Shown here piece by piece: positions 9,305 through 17,517 of a DNA stretch of 64,000 nucleotides. Every line of letters starts with the position of its first letter. Position 1 is the first letter of the stretch. The stretch lies in NCBI RefSeq assembly GCF_965224175.1, contig NZ_OZ245041.1:3658001-3722000 (forward strand). The letters are read 5' to 3'. This DNA is from Kordia sp965224175. GTDB taxonomy: Bacteria; Bacteroidota; Bacteroidia; Flavobacteriales; Flavobacteriaceae. Under the pieces are notes generated by a model. It searched no databases and was not told the origin of the DNA. It saw nothing but the letters and a program-made list of their open reading frames with translations. A program made the position numbers and the translations under genes.

Positions 9305-10279
9305 ATGACACAAATTGCTCAATACAGAGAAACTTTTATAAATTACTTAGAAGAAAAGGTTACAGTTACAGAACCTAAAAATTTGTATGAACCAATCATT
9401 TATATTTTACAACTTGGTGGAAAACGATTGCGTCCTGTATTGACTTTAATGACTGCTGAAATTTTTGGAACTTCACACAAAAAAGCATTAGATGCAGCAC
9501 TAGCTGTAGAAGTTTTTCATAATTTTTCTTTAGTGCATGATGATATTATGGATGATGCTCCTCTACGAAGAGGAAAAGAAACAGTTCATGAAAAATGGGA
9601 TATAAATACTGGAATTTTATCAGGAGATGCAATGCTTATTTTGGCATATCAGCTGTTTGAAAATTACGAGGGGAAAACGTTTAGAGCATTGGCAGAATTG
9701 TTCAGTAAAACAGCAATTGAAGTATGTGAAGGTCAGCAATATGATATCGATTTTGAAACTCGAAACAATGTGACGATTCCTGAGTATTTGAAAATGATTG
9801 AATATAAAACCGCAGTTTTAGTTGGTGCAGCAATGAAAATGGGCGCTTTGGTAGCTGATGCTAGTGAACAAGACGCACAAGGAATTTATGATTTTGGCCG
9901 TTATTTAGGAGTAGCATTTCAATTGCAAGACGATTATTTAGATGCGTATGGCGATCCAAAAACCTTTGGAAAGCAAGTTGGTGGTGATATTATTGAAAAT
10001 AAAAAGACATATCTATATTTAAAAGCACTTGAAAACGCTTCAGAAGCAAACCAAGAAACCTTAACAAAATTGTTTGCTACACAACCTGAAGATCCAACAG
10101 ATAAAGTGGAAGCTGTCATGAATATTTTTAACGAAAGTAAAGCGCCAGAAGCTATAAAAACTGCTATTCAAGATTACACTACGAGAGCTTTTCAATTACT
10201 ACAAACATTAAATATTGGTGCTAAAGAAAAGCAATTGCTACAAGCTTTTGGAGAACAATTGATGAATAGAACGGTTTAG
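9305..10279 (+). CDS. Polyprenyl diphosphate synthase
   Basis: Trans-prenyltransferase that adds isopentenyl diphosphate units to an allylic primer for quinone, carotenoid or cell-wall lipid synthesis. The 324-residue protein has GGKRLRP (residues 38-44) for diphosphate binding, the first Asp-rich motif D79-D80-I-M-D83-D84 followed by RRG, and the second motif QDDYLD with D209, D210 and D213. A bulky Phe74 sits five residues before the first Asp motif, which in this family usually restricts the product to C15-C20; this makes a GGPP or FPP synthase more likely than an octaprenyl synthase (inference). Monocistronic, divergent from the efflux operon. Confidence 0.9.
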   Translation: MTQIAQYRETFINYLEEKVTVTEPKNLYEPIIYILQLGGKRLRPVLTLMTAEIFGTSHKKALDAALAVEVFHNFSLVHDDIMDDAPLRRGKETVHEKWDINTGILSGDAMLILAYQLFENYEGKTFRALAELFSKTAIEVCEGQQYDIDFETRNNVTIPEYLKMIEYKTAVLVGAAMKMGALVADASEQDAQGIYDFGRYLGVAFQLQDDYLDAYGDPKTFGKQVGGDIIENKKTYLYLKALENASEANQETLTKLFATQPEDPTDKVEAVMNIFNESKAPEAIKTAIQDYTTRAFQLLQTLNIGAKEKQLLQAFGEQLMNRTV

Positions 10280-10387
10280 TATTTAGTTATGAGGCTTTAG
10301 TAATGGGTATTGAGGTTTTCTTACTCTTATGTGATGTTGAATCAAGTTCAGCATGACGAGTCAATAGAAATATAAATTAACATTAGA

Positions 10388-10494
10388 GCGTCAGATCGAG
10401 TGAATTTGTGAAACAAATTAGTATCGAGATCTACTTTGAATTTCTAAGTTGTTCTCGATACATTTTTTATCAAAAAATACTCGAATTGACGTTT
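10388..10494. repeat. Palindromic dispersed repeat, family 1, copy 1
   Basis: About 107 bases with nested inverted repeats: outer arms GCGTCAGATCGAGTGA and TACTCGAATTGACG, inner arms GTATCGAGA (10421-10429) and TCTCGATAC (10453-10461). It matches copy 2 at 14704-14812 over its full length. Just before it, at 10331-10357, is a short GTTGAATCAAGTTCAGC palindrome of a type also common between flavobacterial genes. These two elements fill the 300-base gap between the prenyl synthase and the receptor; no gene is visible there. Confidence 0.75.
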
Positions 10495-10582
10495 AGAAAC
10501 TGTAAAGAGTATTTGCAATCATTAAATTAACAAAAAGACAAATCAACTAAAAGTCTAACATCTAGTAGCAAAGCAGTCTATT

Positions 10583-12856
10583 TTACAGATCTGTTCCAAA
10601 TTTCAATCCAATAAAAATAGTTCTTGGTTGTGACGGACCATAAATATAATTTGGATCACGATCTATCGTTTGATCAAAATCATCTTGGTATGCGTTGAAA
10701 ATATTTTTAACACCACTATTTATTTCAAATTGATACTTCTCAGAAAGTGTAAAAGTTCTGCTAGCATTAAAACCAACTTCCAGTAAACTTGGTGTTTCTT
10801 CCAACACAGTTTCTGGAATAAAACCAGCAACATGTGGCACAAACATTCTTCCCGTATAAACTCCGTTTAGGTTAAAATCCCATCGCTCGTTTGGTGTATA
10901 ATTAATCATGGCATTTCCATATACATTTGGTGTACGCGTTATTTTATTAGTTACAATTCCTTCTTCAGGTTCGTATGAGTTTTCAAAATAACTATTCTGG
11001 AAAGTTCCGCCCAATTGAAATAAGAACTTCGGATTTGGACTAAAACGCGCTTCCAAATTGAAACCATTTACAATAGCATTATCGCCGTTAATTTTCTCTT
11101 TAATTTCAAGTCCATCAACTTCTCCACGCGCTTCATACACAAACGGATCGTTGATTGTTGTGTAAAAACCTTCAAATGTCAATACCAATTGATGATCTTC
11201 GTGCTGATGTGAATATTCTAACGAACCAATAAAACTATGCGATAACTCTTCCTTTAAATCTGCTGCTAAACGCACACGACGCACTTCTCCAGTAATAATT
11301 TCAGAATGTACATCTTCCGAGAAAAATTGTGGTGCTCTAAAACCTTGTGAATAACCAGATCTAAAACTGATGGTCTCCGTAATATTATATAAAACACTTA
11401 CGCGCGGATTTAGAATAAAAAGGCTTTCATCATTAATATTAGATTCAAATAATTCACCACGAACACCAGTTAGCAGTTTTAAATTGTCTAAAATTTTCCA
11501 GTCTAATTGTGTGTAAATACCAAGTGTGTTTGTGTTTTGTGTAATTTGATTTACCAACGGGTTTTCACGACGTTCCGTAATTCGGTTGAAACGATGTTCT
11601 ACACCTGATGTTAAGTCCATACTTCCACTAATAAAATCTTCAAACTGTGCTGTATGTTGCACGCCAGCAACCGTGACAAAATCTTTAGTTACTCCAAAAC
11701 CATTTGGATCTTGATTGGTTCCATAATAATTGTCAGATCGTGTATTTTGAACATTTCCATAGGCAGAAAACTTCTGTAAATAATCTTCTGTGAAATAATC
11801 AAATGTAATTCCTCCGCCAATAACATTACTTGTAATTTCCTCTGCAATATTGGCAAATATTGGTGATTTATCAATGAAATCTCCTCCGCGTCTGTATTCA
11901 TGCGAGTTGTTAAATTCTAAGGTTAACTTTCGTCGGAAATCAAATTTGTAAAACGACTTAAAACCAAAGTTTATATTACGCAGTTTGGTCATTTCTGTAA
12001 AGCCATCACCATTATTATCATAACCTTCACGATCGCGATGCATTCCAAAAAATGTAATTCCTTTATTTAAATCTTCCGAAACAAAAGTAGAATTGAATGT
12101 ATTTACAGCATCTACACTTTCTCCATCAATCAAACCTATTTTAGAAGCAACTTGAAATTGATTTTCAATTGGATCTTTGGTAATCACATTAATAGTTCCA
12201 GCAATAGCATTTGAACCAAAAATAGCTGATCCGCCACCGCGAGTTACCTCAATTTGCTTGATCATATTGGTTGGAATTTGTTCCAAACCATAAATTCCGT
12301 TCAGCGAACCAAATACGGGACGACTATTTACGAGAATCTGTGAGTATGCGCCATCTAAACCGTTGATTCGTATCTGTGAAAAACCACAATTCTGACAATT
12401 TACTTCGGTACGTAATCCAGGTTGAAAATTTAAACCTTCAAATAAAGTTGCTGCTTGTACATTTTTTAGTGATTCTGCGTTGGTAACAGTTACTAAAACA
12501 GGAGCTTCACGTCTATTCAGTTCTGTTTTGGTGGCAGAAACCACAACCTGATCAAGTCCTAAAGGATCTTCTTGCAAGCTAAAGTTTAAAGTCAATGTCT
12601 TGTCACCAACTATAATTTCTTTTTCAATGGTTTTAAAACCGATTGATTGTACCATTAAAGTATAATTTCCTGATGCAATTTTTAACGAATACGCTCCTTT
12701 TGCATCAGTAATAGTTCCTTTTTCACTGTTCTTAATAAATACATTTACAAATTCTTCTGGTTGATTTTTGTGTGAAATAACACCTTTTATATCAGTAGTT
12801 TGAGAGAATGCGCCTGAAAAAATTAAGAAGAATAGGAAACAGAAATTAAGTTTCAT
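10583..12856 (-). CDS. TonB-dependent receptor of the metal-uptake island
   Basis: Outer-membrane active transporter of 757 residues. It has a signal peptide (to AFS, residue 18), a CarboxypepD_reg-like domain (residues 22-95: IKGVISHKNQ, GAYSLKI), the TonB box and plug region (VVVSATKTELNRREAP, residues 104-119; RGGGSAIFGSNAIAGTINV in the plug) and a C-terminal 22-strand barrel. The plug carries a Cys pair (NCQNCG, C154 and C157). It is transcribed divergently from a DtxR-type regulator and adjoins an ABC transporter for Mn/Zn/Fe-class ions, so its cargo is probably a metal or metallophore (inference). The -7 element TATCTTTG at 12880-12873 leaves a leader of about 10 bases. Confidence 0.9.
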   Translation of the reverse strand: MKLNFCFLFFLIFSGAFSQTTDIKGVISHKNQPEEFVNVFIKNSEKGTITDAKGAYSLKIASGNYTLMVQSIGFKTIEKEIIVGDKTLTLNFSLQEDPLGLDQVVVSATKTELNRREAPVLVTVTNAESLKNVQAATLFEGLNFQPGLRTEVNCQNCGFSQIRINGLDGAYSQILVNSRPVFGSLNGIYGLEQIPTNMIKQIEVTRGGGSAIFGSNAIAGTINVITKDPIENQFQVASKIGLIDGESVDAVNTFNSTFVSEDLNKGITFFGMHRDREGYDNNGDGFTEMTKLRNINFGFKSFYKFDFRRKLTLEFNNSHEYRRGGDFIDKSPIFANIAEEITSNVIGGGITFDYFTEDYLQKFSAYGNVQNTRSDNYYGTNQDPNGFGVTKDFVTVAGVQHTAQFEDFISGSMDLTSGVEHRFNRITERRENPLVNQITQNTNTLGIYTQLDWKILDNLKLLTGVRGELFESNINDESLFILNPRVSVLYNITETISFRSGYSQGFRAPQFFSEDVHSEIITGEVRRVRLAADLKEELSHSFIGSLEYSHQHEDHQLVLTFEGFYTTINDPFVYEARGEVDGLEIKEKINGDNAIVNGFNLEARFSPNPKFLFQLGGTFQNSYFENSYEPEEGIVTNKITRTPNVYGNAMINYTPNERWDFNLNGVYTGRMFVPHVAGFIPETVLEETPSLLEVGFNASRTFTLSEKYQFEINSGVKNIFNAYQDDFDQTIDRDPNYIYGPSQPRTIFIGLKFGTDL

Positions 12857-12872
12857 TAGAAATATTTTTTTG

Positions 12873-12941
12873 CAAAGATATGATTAATTTTTAGCCTAAT
12901 CTAAAAAAAGAATGAGTCTAAATACAAAAATTGTATATTTG
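12873..12941. promoter_or_regulatory. Divergent promoters with DtxR-box-like operator
   Basis: The receptor promoter (TATCTTTG on the minus strand, 12880-12873) and the regulator promoter (TATATTTG on the plus strand, 12934-12941) flank an inverted repeat TTTTTAG-CCTAAT-CTAAAAA at 12888-12907. Within it TTAGCCTAATCTAA matches 13 of 14 bases of the right part of the classical DtxR/IdeR box (TTAGCCTAACCTAA). The operator overlaps the -33 zone of the receptor promoter and lies directly upstream of the regulator's, so one bound regulator could control both. Confidence 0.65.
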
Positions 12942-12954
12942 TGTTGTTAATTAA

Positions 12955-13614
12955 ATGATTATGATGACACTTTCGGAAGAAAACTACTTAAAAGCAATTT
13001 ATCATCTAAGCGATGCTTTTGATGGTGGGATTAGCACGAACGCGATTGCGGAAAAAATGAATACCAAAGCTTCTTCTGTGACAGATATGATCAAAAAACT
13101 ATCTGAAAAAGGTCTGGTAAACTATAAACGTTACAAAGGGTCAGAGTTAACAGTAGAAGGTAGGCTCATTGCGGCAAGTATCATCCGAAAACATAGACTT
13201 TGGGAAGTATTTTTGGTAGAAAAGCTCAATTTTACTTGGGATGAAGTACATGATGTTGCTGAACAATTAGAACATATCAAATCTGAAAAACTCATCAATC
13301 AATTGGATGAATTTTTAGGTTTCCCAAAGCGTGATCCGCATGGTGATCCAATTCCAGATAAAGATGGAAACATGTCTGATCATGCAGATGTATTGTTAAT
13401 GACACTCGATAAAAACGACAAAGGCATTATTGTTGGCGTAAAAGATTCTTCTTCCTCTTTTTTAAAATATTTGGATAAACAAGGCATTGCTTTGGGGAAA
13501 AAGATAAAGGTAATCGATAAAGAACCTTTTGATAATTCTATGAAGATTCGAATTAAGAAAGAAGAATTTACAATTTCACAGCAAATTGCTAATAATATTT
13601 ATATCAAGAAATGA
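12955..13614 (+). CDS. DtxR/MntR-type metal-dependent repressor
   Basis: Cytoplasmic metal-sensing transcription factor of 219 residues. It has an N-terminal winged helix (AIAEKMNTKASSVTDMIKKL), the dimer and metal-binding region with the family hallmarks IRKHRLWEVFL, WDEVHDVAEQLEHIKSE and RDPHGDPIP, and a C-terminal FeoA/SH3-like domain (residues about 150-219). The first ATG at 12955 is followed by in-frame ATGs at 12961 and 12964; MTLSEENYLKAIY from 12964 fits homologues best, so the start is uncertain by up to three codons. It heads the metal ABC gene cluster and a DtxR-like box lies upstream. Mn(II) or Fe(II) is the probable co-repressor. Confidence 0.92.
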   Translation: MIMMTLSEENYLKAIYHLSDAFDGGISTNAIAEKMNTKASSVTDMIKKLSEKGLVNYKRYKGSELTVEGRLIAASIIRKHRLWEVFLVEKLNFTWDEVHDVAEQLEHIKSEKLINQLDEFLGFPKRDPHGDPIPDKDGNMSDHADVLLMTLDKNDKGIIVGVKDSSSSFLKYLDKQGIALGKKIKVIDKEPFDNSMKIRIKKEEFTISQQIANNIYIKK

Positions 13615-13680
13615 TTTTTTTGAATGATAAATTATGAATGTTGAATCTTAAATTGGAAAGTATTTTTAATAACGAAGTAT

Positions 13681-13703
13681 ATCTCGACTGCGCTCGAATT
13701 GAC
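13681..13703. repeat. Fragment of a family 1-like palindromic repeat
   Basis: The stretch ends in CTCGAATTGAC, identical to the right arm of the copy at 10388-10494, and begins ATCTCGACTGCG. It lies in the 104-base gap between the repressor and the binding-protein gene; a long open frame running through it from 13638 gives the latter a false N-terminal extension. Confidence 0.45.
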
Positions 13704-13718
13704 AAATCAACAATAAAA

Positions 13719-14633
13719 ATGAAAAAATACATTTATATACTACTGATAATTTTCACAGTAATAAGCTGTAAAACAGAAGTGAAAAAACAAAGTGGAAAGC
13801 TTCAAGTGGTTACGACAACTACAATGATTACTGATATGGTAAAGAACATTGGTGGTGAAAAAATTGAAGTGCAAGGTTTAATGGGAAGTGGTGTAGATCC
13901 ACATTTGTACAAAGCCAGTGAAAGTGTAGTGAGTAAATTATTCAATGCAGATGTAATTATCTATAATGGACTGCATTTGGAAGGAAAATTAGAAGACGTT
14001 TTCGAAAAACTCAGAAGTCAACAAAAGAAAACCATTACGGTTTCTGACGCTGTGGATAAAAGTGGTTTGATTAGTTCGGAATATTTTGCATCCAGCTACG
14101 ATCCGCATATTTGGTTTCATATTGATTACTGGAAACAAGCAACACGATTTGTGGTAGATGAACTCAAAAAGCTAGATCCAGCAAATGCTGAAAGTTTTGA
14201 GAAAAACGGACAGGTTTATATTGAAAAGTTAACAGCGTTATCTAAAGAAATAAAAGAAGTAATAAATACATTACCTGTAGAGAAACGAATTTTAGTTACG
14301 GCGCATGATGCATTTAATTATTTTGGGAAATTACACGATTTTGAAGTTGTTGGTTTGCAAGGTCTATCAACAGCAACCGAAGCTGGTGTACAAGATGTTC
14401 AGAAGTTGGCGAATTTTATTATTGAAAAAGACGTAAAAGCCATTTTTGTAGAAAGTTCAGTGCCAAAACGTACTATTGAAGCATTGCAGGCAGCTGTAAA
14501 AGCGAAAGATCATGAAGTAGCTATTGGCGGAATCTTATATTCAGACGCTCTGGGAGATGCAGGAACAGTAGAAGGAACGTATATTGGAATGTATCAATAT
14601 AATGTAAAAACGATTATTGATGCATTAAAGTAA
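13719..14633 (+). CDS. TroA/ZnuA-type metal-binding lipoprotein of ABC transporter
   Basis: Captures Mn, Zn or Fe in the periplasm for the ABC importer encoded downstream. The start is placed at 13719, where MKKYIYILLIIFTVISC forms a lipoprotein signal with Cys17; the upstream frame from 13638 passes through repeat DNA. The 304-residue cluster A-I binding protein has a likely ligand set H62 (GVDPH), H130 (YDPH), H196 (TAHDAF) and D276 (YSDALG), the same three-His one-Asp pattern as TroA/ZnuA. There is no His-rich loop of the kind seen in dedicated zinc ZnuA proteins, which together with the MntR-like regulator favours manganese (inference). Confidence 0.92.
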   Translation: MKKYIYILLIIFTVISCKTEVKKQSGKLQVVTTTTMITDMVKNIGGEKIEVQGLMGSGVDPHLYKASESVVSKLFNADVIIYNGLHLEGKLEDVFEKLRSQQKKTITVSDAVDKSGLISSEYFASSYDPHIWFHIDYWKQATRFVVDELKKLDPANAESFEKNGQVYIEKLTALSKEIKEVINTLPVEKRILVTAHDAFNYFGKLHDFEVVGLQGLSTATEAGVQDVQKLANFIIEKDVKAIFVESSVPKRTIEALQAAVKAKDHEVAIGGILYSDALGDAGTVEGTYIGMYQYNVKTIIDALK

Positions 14634-14703
14634 TTTTAGACTTCTTAGATGATTAGATCGTTAGATTTTAGATACGATTTGAATTATAATATAGATTTAC
14701 AAG

Positions 14704-14812
14704 GCGTCAGTTCGAGTGATTTTCGAAGAAAATAGTATCGAGAACTACTTCGAATTTCACACTATTTCTCGATACAAAATTCTTTTAGAATTTCACTCGA
14801 AATGACGTTTAA
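14704..14812. repeat. Palindromic dispersed repeat, family 1, copy 2
   Basis: Outer arms CGTCAGTTCGAGTGA and TCACTCGAAATGACG pair at 14 of 15 positions; inner arms GTATCGAGA (14735-14743) and TCTCGATAC (14767-14775) pair perfectly. It is the clearest copy of this family and occupies most of the 249-base gap between the binding-protein and ATPase genes. It may separate their expression or form a stem-loop in the mRNA. Confidence 0.75.
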
Positions 14813-14882
14813 CTTAAAGATTTGAAGAAGAACAAATAAACAAATTAACGAATCGACAGAAAATACAAATCAACAAAAAACA

Positions 14883-15620
14883 ATGAAAGAAAAATACGCA
14901 ATTACGGTAGATGACCTTACGGTTGCATACAATTACAAACCTGTATTGTGGGATATTGATTTGGCAATTCCTGAAAGTGTATTGATGTGTATTGTAGGAC
15001 CAAATGGTGCTGGAAAATCTACCTTAATCAAATCAATTTTAGGGATTATAAAACCTATTGCAGGAACTGTTTCTATTTTTGGAAAACCTTATGAAAAACA
15101 ACGTTCATTAGTAGCGTATGTTCCACAAAAAGGAAGTGTTGATTGGGATTTTCCGACGACAGCGCTAGATGTTGTGATGATGGGAACTTATGGCAGTCTT
15201 GGTTGGATAAAACGTCCTGGACAAAAGCAAAAGAAAGCTTCTTTGGAAGCCTTAGAAAAAGTAGGAATGTTACCATTTAAAAATCGTCAAATTAGCCAGC
15301 TTTCTGGCGGACAACAACAGCGAATTTTCTTGGCAAGAGCCTTAGTGCAAAATGCGTCTATTTATTTTATGGATGAACCTTTTCAAGGTGTAGATGCTAC
15401 CACAGAAAAAGCAATTATCAATATTTTAAAAGAGCTTAGAAAAGCTGGAAAAACAGTAATTGTAGTGCATCACGATTTGCAAACCGTTCCTGAATATTTT
15501 GATTGGGTTACGTTTTTGAACGTGAAAAAAATTGCGACAGGTCCAGTAAAAGATATTTTTAACGATGATAATTTAACCAAGACTTACGGAATTAACTATA
15601 AAGTAAGCGTTCAAGAATAA
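14883..15620 (+). CDS. Metal ABC transporter ATPase
   Basis: Nucleotide-binding subunit of the TroABCD/ZnuABC-type importer. The 245 residues include Walker A (GPNGAGKST, residues 39-47), the Q-loop region (YVPQKGSVDWDFP, typical of Mn/Zn transporters), the ABC signature LSGGQQQR from residue 140, Walker B (YFMDEP, 161-166) and the switch His (VVHHD). It is separated from the next, unrelated-looking gene by only 8 bases, so the whole cluster is probably one operon. Confidence 0.94.
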   Translation: MKEKYAITVDDLTVAYNYKPVLWDIDLAIPESVLMCIVGPNGAGKSTLIKSILGIIKPIAGTVSIFGKPYEKQRSLVAYVPQKGSVDWDFPTTALDVVMMGTYGSLGWIKRPGQKQKKASLEALEKVGMLPFKNRQISQLSGGQQQRIFLARALVQNASIYFMDEPFQGVDATTEKAIINILKELRKAGKTVIVVHHDLQTVPEYFDWVTFLNVKKIATGPVKDIFNDDNLTKTYGINYKVSVQE

Positions 15621-15628
15621 CTACGTGT

Positions 15629-16390
15629 ATGAAAACAAAAACTTTCTTTCTTCTCTTGTTTCTGAGTTTATCTTCATTTTCAATGTTTGCACAAACAGAC
15701 ATGAAAGCGGAAGAAGCAAAAGTATTGTCATTGTTAAAGCAATTACGTTCTAAAGATGAAAACATCAATAGGGAAGTAGTGGCAATTCAATTTGAAAAAA
15801 CACTAAAAACAGTACTTTCAAAAAAAGAAAGTTGGAATTATAGATTTCCCGAACTTCGTACATATATTTCTGTAGCCACTTCTGATGATAAAAAGATTAG
15901 AACCTTTGGTTGGGACAGTCTTACAGGCGGAAGTTGGCATGCATTGAGAAGTTTCATTCAGTTTAAATTTGGAGATAAAATTCATGTTGTTTCACTTCAA
16001 GATGAAAAACCAATGGACGAAGAAGAAGGAAATAATATCCTTGCTGATGCTGTGATTTTAGAAATTTATCCTTTCGGAAAAGGCTATTTGTTTGAAGCGT
16101 ATGGAACCTATGGAAGCGGTCATCATCATAAGGTATTAGCATATTTTGAGTTGAACCAAGAAGCGTTAGTGCGAAAAGCCATATTTGAAAATGATGAAGT
16201 TGTGTATGTGTTCAAAATTGCAAGAAAATACAAATTTGATCTACTCGTAAATCCTGAAAAAGCTACCATTACACACAGTGAATTTTTATTGGATGCTGAT
16301 AGTGGTTTCTTTCTGCCGACAGGAAAAAAAGTAGTATTGACTTTTGACGGAAAACAATTTATAAAACAACTAAAAAACGAGAAACCATAG
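15629..16390 (+). CDS. Secreted protein of unknown function within the metal ABC operon
   Basis: I do not recognise the family. The 253-residue product has a Sec signal peptide (MKTKTFFLLLFLSLSSFSMFAQ), then a charged helical stretch and a mixed domain with FGWDSLTGGSWHALRSFIQF and a His cluster (GSGHHHKVLAYFE) that could touch metal. It sits 8 bases after the ATPase gene, and its stop codon overlaps the presumed start region of the first permease, so it is translated as part of the transporter operon. A periplasmic accessory role in metal delivery is possible but unproven. Confidence 0.6.
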   Translation: MKTKTFFLLLFLSLSSFSMFAQTDMKAEEAKVLSLLKQLRSKDENINREVVAIQFEKTLKTVLSKKESWNYRFPELRTYISVATSDDKKIRTFGWDSLTGGSWHALRSFIQFKFGDKIHVVSLQDEKPMDEEEGNNILADAVILEIYPFGKGYLFEAYGTYGSGHHHKVLAYFELNQEALVRKAIFENDEVVYVFKIARKYKFDLLVNPEKATITHSEFLLDADSGFFLPTGKKVVLTFDGKQFIKQLKNEKP

Positions 16391-16443
16391 ATTTTTTAGA
16401 ATACATAGAGCTTATTTTTTCTAATTATACTGCACGAATTGTC

Positions 16444-17517
16444 ATGCTGGGAACAGCAATATTAGGTGCTATTTGTGGTATGTTAGGAAGTTTTGCTGTA
16501 TTGAGAAAACAAAGCCTTTTGGGCGATGCTATTTCACATGCTGCCTTACCAGGGATTGCGATTGCATTTTTAATTACTGGAGTAAAAGACAGCAATCTCT
16601 TTTTACTTGGTGCCTTAATTAGCGGATTGATTGGAACTTTTTGGATTCGTAGTATTACAAAAAACACGCACTTAAAATCAGATACAGCATTAGGATTAAC
16701 ACTTTCTTTATTTTTTGGTTTCGGAATGTTGCTATTAACGTTTATTCAAAAACAACCAAATGCAAGTCAAGCTGGATTAGACACGTATTTATTTGGTCAA
16801 GCAGCCACTTTATTGGCAAAAGATGTTTGGTTGATTGCTATTGTAGCTGGAATTGCACTTTTAATTCTATTGGTTTTTTGGAAAGAATTTAAAATTTTAC
16901 TTTTTGATGTAGACTATACCAAAACACTCGGATTCAATACGCGTTTTATAGATATTTTAATTACAACTTTTATTGTAATTACCATTGTTTTAGGCTTGCA
17001 AACCGTTGGTGTAATTTTAATGAGTGCTATGTTGTTAGCTCCAGCCGCTGCAGCACGACAATGGACAAATAGTTTGGGAATGATGGTGTTTTTGGCAGCA
17101 ATATTTGGCGCTTTTTCTGGAGTTCTTGGTACTGCGATTAGCGCTAGTCAAAGTAATCTTTCTACAGGTCCAGTTATTGTGTTGGTAGCAGCAAGTATTG
17201 TTTTCCTTTCGTTTATATTTTCACCAAACAGAGGATTGTTATTTAGAGAAATTCGCTTCAGAAAGAACAGAAATAACCTAAAAATGCAGAAAACATTGGC
17301 ATTTATGTACGGAATTGCTAAAACGCATGAAAATATATCACATCCGCACGCCATTAAAATTTTGAATGGTTTTCAAGGATTTTCAAAAAAATCACTGCAA
17401 GAATTGGTCGATTTAAATTATGTAGAAATCAACGGGCAACAATGGTCAATGACAACACAAGGCTATGAAACGGCTGCAAACTTATACAATCAACAAGTAA
17501 ACGATACACATGAATAA
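16444..17517 (+). CDS. Metal ABC transporter permease 1 with C-terminal extension
   Basis: Inner-membrane channel subunit of the ABC-3 family (ZnuB/TroC). It has eight to nine helices and the family motif SFAVLRKQSLLGDAISHAAL near the N-terminus. After the last helix (about residue 265) comes an additional soluble part of roughly 90 residues (MYGIAKTHENISHPHAIKIL, LQELVDLNYVEINGQQWSMT) that looks like a winged-helix domain. The first canonical start is ATG 16444, but the frame is open back to 16348 and reads IDFLEYIELIFSNYTARIV just before it, a typical N-terminus for this family; an ATA codon at 16387, overlapping the upstream stop TAG, may be the true start. The gene overlaps the next by 8 bases. 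Confidence 0.88.
   Translation: MLGTAILGAICGMLGSFAVLRKQSLLGDAISHAALPGIAIAFLITGVKDSNLFLLGALISGLIGTFWIRSITKNTHLKSDTALGLTLSLFFGFGMLLLTFIQKQPNASQAGLDTYLFGQAATLLAKDVWLIAIVAGIALLILLVFWKEFKILLFDVDYTKTLGFNTRFIDILITTFIVITIVLGLQTVGVILMSAMLLAPAAAARQWTNSLGMMVFLAAIFGAFSGVLGTAISASQSNLSTGPVIVLVAASIVFLSFIFSPNRGLLFREIRFRKNRNNLKMQKTLAFMYGIAKTHENISHPHAIKILNGFQGFSKKSLQELVDLNYVEINGQQWSMTTQGYETAANLYNQQVNDTHE

Noticed and set aside
13638..13718. Longer N-terminus of the metal-binding lipoprotein
   Set aside because: It passes through a palindromic repeat fragment and would bury the lipoprotein signal.
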